Source of the DNA: Megalobrama amblycephala
Lineage: Eukaryota; Chordata; Actinopteri; Cypriniformes; Xenocyprididae
Direction of reading: 5' to 3'
Length of the DNA stretch: 64,000 nucleotides
Assembly: GCF_018812025.1 (NCBI RefSeq)
Contig: NC_063045.1
Location: 58,742,383-58,806,382 of the forward strand
Part shown: positions 32,947 through 43,790 of the stretch, piece by piece
How positions within the stretch are numbered: position 1 is the stretch's first letter
How the letters are laid out: every line of letters starts with the position of its first letter
Notes under the pieces: generated by a model
The model's input: only the letters and a program-made list of their open reading frames with translations
What the model was told of the DNA's origin: nothing
Database searches by the model: none
Position numbers and translations under genes: made by a program

Positions 32947-35900
32947 GTGAGTATCTCATTATTCATATTATTTACAGGTAATCTGAGGTTAAAAATGACT
33001 TTTCTGTCGGATTTGTGTGCGCGCGAGAGGCTCGTTTGCGCTGACTGGAATAACGGCTGTAAGTTGAGGAGGAACTTTGCTTTGCGCCAACCTGATATTA
33101 AACTACTAATTCATCTGATGTTGATTCATGATATTAGTTTATTACATCGTTTGGATGATGTATTATATAGAATGTACCAGTCTGAGAGGGTAATTGATTC
33201 ATTAATTCAACAGATTATGACGGTGTTTTACGCATCGAATGAGTTTGATCGAGTTCATATAATCTGGAATATCTGTTGTGTGACTGTATTTCATATAGTA
33301 TCAAAAATGAGCAGTTTTGTCTTTTTAAGTCTCTGTCATGTATGTAAATGAGCGTGTATCGGAGGCGCCGCATTCATTGTGGTTTATGCGCTCATGTCAG
33401 ATGGTGGATTTATGACTGTTAACTTATTCATAATCATTGCAAATTATTTCATAATATTATGTTATTTAGAATATTTTAATATTAACGCTTTAATATCCTA
33501 TTAAATATTAGCAATAAATATAAAAACTTTATTAACAATAGCCTAATTTATTATTAATGCGCATGCTCGTCGTGACGTCACAAAAGTCGATCGCGCAGAG
33601 CTGTTAACGCATAGTAGACGTAAGTTGCCCTGGAGTAGCTGTGTAGATACTGCATTGTCGGAAATAGATGGTCTTAAACAGCCTAGGATGGTTTCCTGGT
33701 CAGTTTGGTCTGGTTTGCTGGTTATATTGGGGTTTTGGGTAGTTTTTAGGTGATCAGGATGTGAGACTGCTAACCAATCCTCTTTAACCTGCAAACCAGC
33801 TTAGGTGTAGCCTAGATATTTAGAAATGTTGAAGGTTGTAACATGTGTAAGTTGTTATGCTATTCTATATCAAGACATTTACTAGTAGATTTTATTGCTG
33901 AAGTCTAGTCTTGATCTTACGGCTGATTGAAACATCAGAATTTATTTTGTTTTTAATACAGTAGTTGTGTGGGTTTCTCCAGCCAAGTGCTTTTATTATG
34001 TGTCGCTTTATCACATTGCACTCCTATCTGATGTTATTCAGGAGTCTTTCTGACTGACAAGTGAAGCAACCAATTTGTTTTTAGCATCATTTAGGGGTGG
34101 ATTTATATAAACCACAGTTGACCATTCTCTGAAGCGGAAATTGTCATAAATGGTTGAACTTCATTAGTGGTGAATGGAAACTACAATATAGTTTTTGCAT
34201 TCCCATTTGTAACTATTTTGTTTTAATTTTTTAAAATATAACTTGAACATTTTAAATATTAAATAATGCTAATTATTATAATTAAATAATACATTAAAAC
34301 ATTAGCATGTAGACTTCAAATTATTAGTAAACACTGCATTAAAAAATCTAAATGACAGTAATCAAATGAAAATCAAAGAAACACATTACTGGTAACAGAA
34401 CAAGTGGCAGGTCCATTGCACTATACTTTATACTTAATGCACAGATCTATTTTGACATATCAGATTTGTTTTGTCCCATCTGTTGTCAAACATCACAATT
34501 TCAAATTCAGTCCCTCATTTTAATATGGTTGTCACTCTCAAACTTACTTAGCAGCATGAAAAATAACACTTTTATTCAAATTATGAATTGATTATATCAG
34601 AAAGCAATCAAAGAGCGCTGCCTTTATAATCAGTGAAGCTGATATCACTTCAGTTCAGCCACAGCTCAAGTGAAAACTCCCATTATAATCTAAAAATCTG
34701 CCTATACTGCACAGTGAATATCTCATTTACATAATTTTCATGATTATAACAAAATGATTTGCGAGCGTGCAGAGCTCACACTGAACAAAATCTGGCATAT
34801 TAAACAGATTCTGCCTAATTTAAACACCTCTGATTGGCCATTACGTTCACTCGCTCAACAAATTTGCTGTGCGATTGACTACAAATGCTCAATGCTGCAA
34901 AAACACGTTGTAAATAGAAACCTTTGATGCCCTTCACAGATCGCAAATACAGATGGGAGCGTTTGAAAGCAATGCCTATCAGCGTGTGCTGAATTGACCT
35001 GATGCTTGGTACTACTGGTACTGCAGAAAGACTGGTACTGTTATGTTTTTAAAATGTAAGTATCGACTTGGTACCGAAGTAACAGTACTTTTGATAACCC
35101 TAGTGAGCAGACTGTGAAAACTTCCATAGGAAAGGCATATATGCAGTCTTCTCGTGGATAACTAGTTAACCTGGCAGTTTTTGGCAAATCCACTAGTGAC
35201 TAGTTCTTTCTCAAAACTGCTCATTGCATGAAACTGGTACCTTAAGCTTCTCTTTTGTTAACAAGCACTTCTCATTTGTGTAATTAAATCGCAGCTCTAA
35301 ACCATATCACGATTTCGATTTTATTTCGATTAATCGCGCAGCCCTACCTATGTTTTGCATGAAATCAACCAGTTATGTTCGGTTGCATATTTGCATTCAG
35401 TTTTGCATCAGACGGTTAGTGACAGGGGTGACTGACTTCAGCACTTCCAGTGCAGACAGGGTGTTAGCATTTATTTTGAGGCTTTCAGCTGTATTTGGTC
35501 ACGGATGTTGAATCTGGAATGGAGGAATACATCAGAATGGGCTTACTAGAGTGGATCACGGGGAATTACACTGATGCAGTCTAATACAGAGTGATGCCCG
35601 CCACCATAAACGTTTGCTCACACTGTGTGTCGCTCCAAAAGAAGACGGTGACATCAGGCTGTGGGTGTGTATGTGTGCGAGGGTGTTCGTAATGAGATGC
35701 ATATGTGTTGTAATTGAAACAGATGGTTATGAACTTTGTAAGCCCCTGGCTCTCCACAGCACACAGCACTCCAGGATACAATATCTGAAGTGATGGATGC
35801 TGGATTCTCCTCTTCTGTCTGCATTAGAAACGAGAGCATGCTGGTGGCCAGACATACCTTACGTTGAAGTGCTGTAGCAGTATAATGGTACAGTGATATC

Positions 35901-36240
35901 TCCACTCAGAGATACTTCAGAGAATATCATGGTACCCAAAAAGCATGCTATTTTCTTGCTGCATTTTTGCTGGTGACATAGATGTTTCCATTTTTAATGA
36001 AACTGTGATACTAAGGTCATTGCTAAGGTGTTGCTAAAATTGCTTTTTAGTATGTTACTGTGGTTGCTAAGGCAAGACCCTCTTCAAGTTTCTTTGATCT
36101 TCTAGAATGTGTGTCTTCCTTGTTCAATGTGTGTCTGTGAGTGTGAACACAGAATCAGCATAAATATATACATAAAAATCTTGTACTTGCCTTCCAGTTC
36201 AGTGCTATGTAATTTTTTTTCCGCCACGGAATAAAACAAT
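32947..36240 (+). other. Putative first intron, proximal part
   Basis: Starts with the splice donor. Mostly unique sequence. A short CpG cluster at 33555-33600 carries TGCGCATGC (33558-33566) and a perfect TGACGTCA (33573-33580). A GCTGGT-rich degenerate stretch follows at about 33690-33790. hAT-type relics lie at about 34440-35105 (end AACAGTACTTTTGATAACCC then TA) and 35285-35347 (ATTTCGATTAATCGCGCAGC then CCTA). Confidence 0.5.
33558..33580 (+). promoter_or_regulatory. Adjacent NRF1-like and CRE motifs
   Basis: TGCGCATGC (core of the NRF1 site) and the full palindromic cAMP-response element TGACGTCA lie seven bases apart in a local CpG pocket, 0.6 kb into the putative intron. Both factors classically bind near CpG promoters, so this may be a second promoter or an intronic enhancer. 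No supporting data beyond the motifs. Confidence 0.35.
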
Positions 36241-36600
36241 TTAAAAGATATTTGTGACTTTTTTTCTCGCAATTGCAAGTTTATGTCGCAATTCTGAGAC
36301 AATTGAGACATAAACTCAGAATTGCAAGAAAAGTCAGACTTGCGAGATATAAACTCGCAGAAATTTAGAGAAAAAATTCACAATTGTGAGTTTATATCTC
36401 GGAAGTCTGACTTATTTTCTCAGAATTGTTATAAACTCAGTTGAGAGTTATAAAGTTCAATTCTGAGGAAAATTTGTTTTTATGTCACAATTCTGTCTTT
36501 TTTTCTCGCAATTGCAAGTTTCTCACAGTTCTGTCTTTTTTTCCTCATAATTCTGACTTTTATTCTCGTAATTATGACATATAAACTCTCAATTGCGAGT
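36241..36600. repeat. GCAATTGC-centred minisatellite
   Basis: Tandem degenerate units of TCTCGCAATTGCAAGTTTAT and TCTGACTTTTTTCTCG in both orientations (for example 36265, 36335, 36395, 36500, 36570). The AATT-centred self-complementary core plus GACTTTT spacer repeats the plan of the array at 17.2-18.7 kb. A short related array is at 43617-43790. Confidence 0.85.
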
Positions 36601-36981
36601 AGGGCTGCCACTAACGACTATTTTTATATTGATTAATCTATCGACTAATTTATCGAATAATCGATTATTCTAAACGACTAATTTTCAACAATAAACAACC
36701 ATTTTATTGGAAAAGAACATTTTATTTAATTTGCAACTTTGGCATTCAGTAATGTACCATAAAGTATAAATTTGATAATCATATTCAGGACACTGTCAGT
36801 AAGAGCTGCAGCCAATTGTGGTGAGCAGTCCTTCTTTTGCAGGAATTCAGTCACACAACTTGGCAAACTCTTTTCATATTGTATATGAATAGTATTTATT
36901 ACCTGTGTACGTATTTTTAAATGCTATTCATTATGTAATTTATACCATTATGTTACTATATTGCCAAGCAATGAAATGTCC
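36601..36981. repeat. hAT-like terminal fragment
   Basis: Starts TAGGGCTGCCACTAACGACT followed by TCGATTATT-type words, the end of a common fish hAT-like element. The other end is not identified. The sequence fades into AT-rich DNA before the TTAA at 36982. Confidence 0.6.
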
Positions 36982-37586
36982 TTAAAGGTCCCGTTTTTCG
37001 TGGTTTTTTGAAGCTTTGATTGTGTTTATAGTGTGCAATATACAGTAGGTGACCATCCAAAACGGTGTTTCTACCACCGCGCGTGCCGCCGCCGCCGCGT
37101 CTCAAAGTGCATTTGCAGCTTTTGACCGCTGAGTGGAGCTTTAACCACGTTATCCAACAAATGCATCTAATCACATTTATCTTTATGCAAAACGTCAATT
37201 TTCTCACATATTATGCCGATATTTATCACAAATACAGTTTTTATTTATATTTTAAACTCCTTTAATAAAACAGTATGGATTTTTGACACGCACATACTTT
37301 GTTATTCGTTACCTGTCCTTTATTTGACAGCTAACTACTTAGGAAAAATATAGCCTATCTGTTTGGACACTGATTAAGAAATTGTTGCATGTTTCATGAA
37401 TTATATCCTTTATTTTAAAACGTGAGTCACTGAATAATTTCGCTCCCATTATTAAGGCACGATTTAGCTAAATCATTGAAACTAAAAAGAATGGACGGCT
37501 TAATAAAACGTCATAAAAAACTGCAACTCCTGCAGCCGCATTTAAATGCAGGAGTGTGTTATATTCCTTAAAATATCAAATACAAA

Positions 37587-38445
37587 TTCAGAAACAACAC
37601 ATTCCAGCGCATAGATCGCCTCTTATTTAACACAGACCTACGAATTTATTATCGAATTGAGATATTTCTTTCTTTTTAGGTACAATTATTCGCTGAGTTT
37701 AAGTTCATTTTTGGGATGTTTCAGATTCTCGCAGAGAGCCAGCTAAAAGCTCACCCTGTTTTTTATTTATTTTATTTTATTTTGTCACAAGTACAAGGTT
37801 TTGTTGTTATTGTGAGCGTACACAAATAAAAGTAGACCATTTGTAGTCTTGCATCAATCTGTAGGCTACCGCCAAAAAATGACGGAAGGCCTGTTTTAAG
37901 TTGTTTCAGCTGTCATGAGGAGAAAATCCATCAGAACGCGCCGGCGCTTTCGTCGGCCAGAGGGATAAAAATGTAACCAATTTAGTTTCATATTTATATT
38001 TAAATATTGGGCTATAGCCTAATATAATTTTTTTAAGATGTCACCAATGTTGATTATGAAATGTGAATAGCATGACGGATGCGCAATGTTGGGAGACATG
38101 CAGCGGGTCAGACATAAGTTTGACCGCTTCATTAAGTTTTTCTTTAAAGTGAATTTTGTTTTGTAGAAATTGTATCTTAATTTCAAGCAATGTTTCATCA
38201 ACCAATTGCCTATATTTAATAATTAGGAAGAAAACCATGAACGTCGGGAGTGGAATGGATTGCGTAACAAACGAAACCATGTTTCCGCGGCCTTTGAATA
38301 AGGCTCAATCAATAGATGTCTTTCTGTTTTTATTAAATTTCTTAAATATATGTCTTTATTACTTAATTAATTGATAAGATGTTTTGGTCTAACAATATAT
38401 TTTTGCTGGTCTAAATTCTAAGTTAGACACAAATTTGCGTAATAG
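37587..38445. repeat. Large inverted repeat, left arm
   Basis: About 0.86 kb matching 40343-41218 in reverse complement at roughly 85-90% by eye. Anchors include AGAAACAACACATTCCAGCG, TTATTTAACACAGACCTA, GAACGCGCCGGCGCTTTCGT and ATAAGGCTCAATCAATA. A minus-strand frame (38041-38280) is partly shared with the right arm but shifts frame after about 50 codons. Confidence 0.9.
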
Positions 38446-40252
38446 GCTAGGCTATATAAGGTTCCCTTCTAGACAAGTGCGTAAATTGCTGTTTCGGCCG
38501 CAAATTTTCAGTAATTTCGATCGGTGCATCAAATGATATATAGGCCTAAACTAAATTCATGTATTTACAGTAAAAGAATAAAGAAATAGCCTAACTCTAG
38601 ACTTATTGGCTAGGATATTTACGTTTGGGCAATATAATAATAATAATAATAATAATAATATCTCAGCAAAGACCGAACATATTTATTTGTCTCGGCACAC
38701 GACCGCTAACAGTAACACAGTAACAGCGCATCAAAGCTTGCTGTTGTCTTGGCTACCTTACAAAAGGCGATGGAAACAAGAGTGAATTTTCCCCCTTTTG
38801 TGGTAATTTAGCACTATTTTCTATGGTATTCTGCTTGCATTTTCGATTAAACTCAATTGACTAAAGATAAAAATCAGTTGGATGCTTTATTTTTATCTTT
38901 AGTCAATTGAGTTTAGTTCTAAAAAAAGCAAAGGCTAGTAAATAATCTGCGACGGGGCCCATCATAGGGTGGGGGCTGCGGGGGTGTCCCGTATGCCCAT
39001 GATGTAATGGTAATACATCGCTTACAAAGGGTTCTTGTTAACTACTGTATGATTATCAGACGATTTTAATGTGTTAATGTTTCAACCATATCGTGCAATT
39101 ATAGCTATGTAACAATCTGATAAACTGCAATTGTGCAGTTTGTATCCATTAACACGCTCATAAACATTACAAAAAGAAATGTCATGCCATAAGCTACACA
39201 ATTACGAACAAAAAAAAATTGATATCCGAATAATCAACATTTTGTTATTCAACAAGTGCTAGGCTATTAAGATAAAAAGTTTCTGCTATAGATAGTTTGC
39301 GCCTAATCTGACTCTCCACAATGGGCTACACAATATTTTATAGGCCTATTTGTATTTTGACTGCAGTTAAGAGCAAAATGACGAGAACATGTTTAATATT
39401 GGAAGTTTAAGATTCTTTATTAAATATTCTTACTTTATGCAAAACATATAGGCATCTGTACATTGTACCTCTATAACATCATAACATAAATTATTAAATT
39501 ATAGTTCAAATGAACCGTACAAACCCAATCTTTTTTTTTGCTATTTATTTAGGCCTATTTATTTATATCAGCAGATCTGTGTTGATTCAGTTCATTTCAA
39601 TAACTGTTGATGCTGCAAACTGTGGTTAAGCTGTAAAGCAGCTCGAAAGAATTGACCAAGATATGTAACATTATGGCTCCGTATTATTAGAACAATAACT
39701 GTACAGAATCTTTACTGCCATCCAATGTTCCTTAAAGACAAAGAAATAAAATAAAAATGTTAAAGAAAAACAAACAAAAACAACAAACCGATTATGTTCC
39801 ATTTATATATCAATGTATAATATTTACATTATCTTGTGTGTATAAAAAGCACTCACCCAATCTAACAGTGCTTGCTCTGCAACACTTGACAAGTTTGAGA
39901 TGGGGGAAGGGCGCTTTGTTTAAAATGTTTGTCACCAAAGAGGGCGGGAGACTCAAAATATTAGCCTAAGCTATGCGCGTGACAGACCTTTTTGCAATCT
40001 TGGTGCTTTTTGTTAATTTTAACATCCTGATCTGATCATATGAAATAAGCTGACGAAATACACAATTGTTAGACTCTTGTTATGAGCATTTGCAGTAAGT
40101 TTCTTTATTTGTTTGTGTTATGAGGATTTGCAGAAGTTCGAATGGGATCAACCCTCCCCCCGCGCGTTGCCAGCGTCTGCTGCTGTCGAGCAGAGTATGT
40201 GCGAAGTTTTGACTGGAGCGAGGAGGGATTTTTTAAAAGTCGGAGCGTCGTG

Positions 40253-40286
<34 letters not shown>

Positions 40287-40342
40287 TGCAAGAAATGTTA
40301 TGAGTTTGGCGTGTGGTAGGAAAAAAAAAGTTTGCACAATAA
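38446..40342. other. Loop between the inverted-repeat arms
   Basis: About 1.9 kb without a gene. Contains a (TAA)n run at about 38635-38661, a perfect 27-bp hairpin at 38848-38915, and a 29-base T-run at 40253-40281. Local CpG-rich sequence at about 40140-40250 may be an old promoter. No match to other repeats in the window. Confidence 0.6.
38848..38915. repeat. Perfect 27-bp stem, 14-base loop
   Basis: Bases 38848-38874 pair exactly with 38889-38915 (core AACTCAATTGACTAAAGATA). Loop CAGTTGGATGCTTT. No mispairs, unlike the diverged arms around it. Confidence 0.92.
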
Positions 40343-41218
40343 GCCACTACGCAAATTTGTGTCTGACTAGTCCAGCTAAAATATATTGTTCGACCAAATA
40401 CATCTTATTAATTATTTAAGTAATAAAGACATGTAATAAAGTAATAAATAAATTTAATTAAAACAGAAAGACGTATATTGATTGAGCCTTATTTAAAGGC
40501 CGAGGAAACATGGTTTCGTTTGTTACGCAATCCATTCCACACCCGACGTTCTTGGTTTTCTTCCTAATTATTAAATATAGCCAATTGGTTGATGAAACAT
40601 TGATTGAAATTAAGATACAATTTCTACAAAACAAAATTCACTTTAAAGAAAGACTTACTATAAAACAAAACTTAATGAAGTGGTCAAACTTATGTCTGAC
40701 CCGCTGCATGTCTCCCAACATTGCGCATCCGTCATGCTATTCACTTTTCATAATCAACATTGGTGACATCTTAAAAAAATTATATTAGGCTATAGCCCAA
40801 TATTTAAATATAAATATGAAACTAAATTGGTTACATTTTTATCCCTCTGGCCGACGAAAGCGCCGGCGCGTTCTGATGGATTTTCTCCTCGTGACAGCTG
40901 AAACAACTTAAAACATGCCTTCCGTCATTTTTGGCGATAGCCTACAGATTAGTGCAAGACTACAAATTGTCTACTTTTATTTGTGTACGCTCACAATAAC
41001 AACAAAACCTTGTAGGCTATACTTTTGAAAAATAAAGAAATAAAAAAACAGGGTGCGCTTTCAGCTGGCTCTCTGCGAGAATCTGAAACGTCCCAAAAGT
41101 GAACTTAAACTCAGCGAATAATTGTACCTAAAAAGAAAGAAATATCTCAATTCGATAAGATATAGGTCTGTGTTAAATAAGAGGAGATCTATCCGCTGGA
41201 ACGTGTTGTTTCTGAAAT
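40343..41218. repeat. Large inverted repeat, right arm
   Basis: Partner of 37587-38445. It carries a frame at 40510-40788 whose first ~50 codons match the left-arm frame with mostly conservative changes; the arms then differ by indels. The part around 40850-41060 (ACGAAAGCGCCGGCGCGTTC and TTTGTGTACGCTCACAATAA) is related to the end of the C element at 49.9-50.0 kb. No family recognised. Confidence 0.9.
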
Positions 41219-41640
41219 CATGGCCAGTGCTCGTTCCTGCTGTTATTAGTTCTCTTGGCGCTTGTGCACACGCGCAGTTTTCACACAGACAAGCGTTTCG
41301 TTCTGGTAAAAGCACAAAACAAAATGCACACAACGTGTCCTTGCTCTTGATGTACAATCACTGATAAACACCTTTGGTTTTAATGAGTAAATTAGCCAAA
41401 ATATTTATTCCTGCCGGTATTTTAGTCTGCAATATCAAAATCACTAAACGTTACATAGCATATATAGCCTAACAATAACAACAATAAAAAAATCAATAGC
41501 AGTTAATAAGAATTATTGCTCTTAATGCGGTCTTAATGCTGGACCGTTCTCATTTCGCTCCGCATATGGAACTTTTTTTTTTTTTGCTAAGAGCAAACCA
41601 GAATGAAAATATTACATTTTTAATACGTGTGTGTGTGCTC

Positions 41641-41642
<2 letters not shown>

Positions 41643-41706
<64 letters not shown>
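41643..41706. repeat. (TA)n microsatellite
   Basis: About 31 uninterrupted TA units. Confidence 0.98.
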
Positions 41707-41708
<2 letters not shown>

Positions 41709-42551
41709 CTATATATGCCTAGTAATGACTGTTTAATGACAATAGCATGCAGTAAGACTTTGTGTAAAGGTCTTTCTTTTAATTTTTGATGCATAGACTG
41801 TAGCCAAAGACTATCCCACGTTTTGAAATTAACTCTCACTTTAAATTTTCTAATGGTTTTTAAGGATGTTAAAATGTTATATTATAATGTTATTGTTGTT
41901 TTACTTCGTCCTTTCATCTCCGTTTACAAACCGACATTTTATTATTACATCATAAAAACGGGCTGATGACTTCCTTGTTCTATGAAGTCCCTCCTTCAGA
42001 AATACGTAACGAGTTCTGATTGTGCCAGCGGTTCCTGTGTTGTGATTCGACAGCAGCTTAGCGAACCTTGCCCGGAAAGGTCACGCCTCTTACCATAACG
42101 TGGAGATGCACGCGCTCAGTGTTATTGTAAACATGTCTTTAATTTTACCCTATCAATTTGAGCCGGAATCAGACCCGGTGATTGGACTGCGGGATGAAAA
42201 TAACAGCGTTTCGACGACATGGCGACAAACACACTCTACAAACGCAACTCTTGTGTATTCCTGTGGGCGGAGGTTAGTCAAAAAACTGTTTTAGTGACGT
42301 CATTAAAGAAGGAAGTAGAGGGATGTAGTCCAAACTGGCCGTTCGATGTAGGCGACTTCTGTTAAATAAAATATCTCGCTTGGCATTGAACTTTGAGCTT
42401 TAAAATTTTACAGATTTTATTTATACTCTAACAACAACATTACACACTAACTAAAGTTTGAAACATGGGATCATGAAGAACGGGACCTTTAATACATGCA
42501 GAAGTAAATTAATTAATTACATCAAGCCTGGACATTAACAATCTAACCTTT

Positions 42552-43029
42552 AAGCCCCGAGTATACTTCACTTTCCGCGCCCTGACGCATCACGCGCGCA
42601 GTCGCGTCCGCGCGTCTTTCAAAGTATACTAAACCAAGGATGCGCGCGGATGACAGAGTTCAACACATGCGCAGTGCAATTTTTTCTATACTATTACCAG
42701 AAAATCGGACATTCGCTATGCAGGATCGGAGAAGAAAAATAGTGCAGCCACCATTGCAACATAGTTCAGAAGATACACCAAAAGAACAAATGGAAGAAGA
42801 TTTTTGAATCGTTCTTTACACACTCTTCTTCAATGACTGCACATTGTGCTTAGTACTGTGTGTATTGCCAACTAGTGGAATCTTCTTTTCTGCTTGCGCA
42901 TGCGTTGTTGCACGCGCACCATCCGCGCGGTCTCGAAATTTGGGCTGCGTGCAGACGGGGTGTGCATGACGAAAATTAAGTCATGCGGACGGTGCACGAA
43001 TATGGACGGCTGAAGTATACCCGGGGCTT
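42552..43029. mobile_element. MITE with GCCCCGAGTATACTTC ends
   Basis: The left end AAGCCCCGAGTATACTTCAC pairs with the right end GAAGTATACCCGGGGCTT. Flanked by TTAA-like (left) and TTTA (right) bases. About 480 bases, unusually rich in CGCGC words, no protein. It begins about 60 bases after the B element. Confidence 0.8.
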
Positions 43030-43616
43030 TACAGTGGTTCTCAATTCCAGTCCTCGCGACCCAAATTCTCTTACTTCAAAAAGTATTGGGGCCGTTTACA
43101 TGTCTCATCTAAAAATGCGTGGGATAAATTGATTTCTAGCCCTTGCATTAGCTTTACTACTAGATACATTACTGGAGAGAAGAAATAAAAACCCGCCCTG
43201 TACAGCTATGATCATCTGTTCGGCTGAGCTTTCAGTGTTGTTACGGAAAGGGCGAAGCTGATCGGTTGGTTCTTGTTACATGAGCTGAGGTGGCTTGCGT
43301 CGCTTGCCGCGCACCAGCTGCCCACATTGGAAATAACGAATTTGCTCACGCAAAAGACACGATATGTGAACGTCCCCTTTAGCAGCTTAAAGGACAGTGG
43401 ATTTAAACGTTCCGCCTACAAAGGCTCATTGGACAATTGTTACACCACCCCCTGAACATGTTTAAAAGCCCTGTACTGAAATAAGTCTGGGAGGAGGTTT
43501 TGTGAACGGATTGGCTTCATGTTCATGACTCTTTCCCATAGGCCTATGCATTCAATGAGTGAAAAAGACAAACTGAGAATGAGGCACGAATCGGGACCAT
43601 AAATGTAAGATTAAAT
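43030..43616. repeat. Repeat-derived sequence
   Basis: Starts with a TGGTTCTCAATTCCAGTCCT end typical of a fish repeat, then DNA that reads like the body of a degraded element. No intact frame of known type. Confidence 0.45.
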
Positions 43617-43790
43617 AACCTTGCAAATTGTGACTTTATAACTTGCAATTCTGACTTTATAACTCGCAATTCTGACTTTATAGCTCATTTCTGACAAAAA
43701 ATGTGAGAATTGTGAGATGTAAACTTGCAGTTGCAGGAAAAAAGTCAGAATTGTGAGATAAAAAGTTGCAATTACCTTTTTATTTTTTAT
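43617..43790. repeat. Short GCAATT minisatellite
   Basis: Units of TTGCAATTCTGACTTTATAAC and the reverse GTGAGAT / AAGTCAGAATTGTGAG. Same plan as 36241-36600. Confidence 0.85.

Larger units (their letters stand above)
36982..42492. mobile_element. Family B TTAA element split by ~4.9-kb insertion
   Basis: The left end TTAAAGGTCCCGTTTTTCGT and the right end (reverse complement TTAAAGGTCCCGTTCTTCAT) are inverted and bounded by TTAA, fitting a piggyBac-type or other TTAA-targeting element. B sequence is recognisable at about 36982-37040 and 41950-42492. In the B-like blocks at 25.1-25.4 kb these two parts lie only about 180 bases apart, so roughly 37040-41950 looks like inserted sequence. No transposase reading frame is visible in it. 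Confidence 0.65.

Noticed and set aside
32947..33351. 134-codon frame just after the signal-peptide exon
   Set aside because: Overlaps the splice donor in another frame, no domain, composition like intron.
40510..40788. 92-codon frame in the foldback arm as a conserved gene
   Set aside because: The partner arm has the frame shifted after about 50 codons; no domain recognised. Kept only as a note on the arm.
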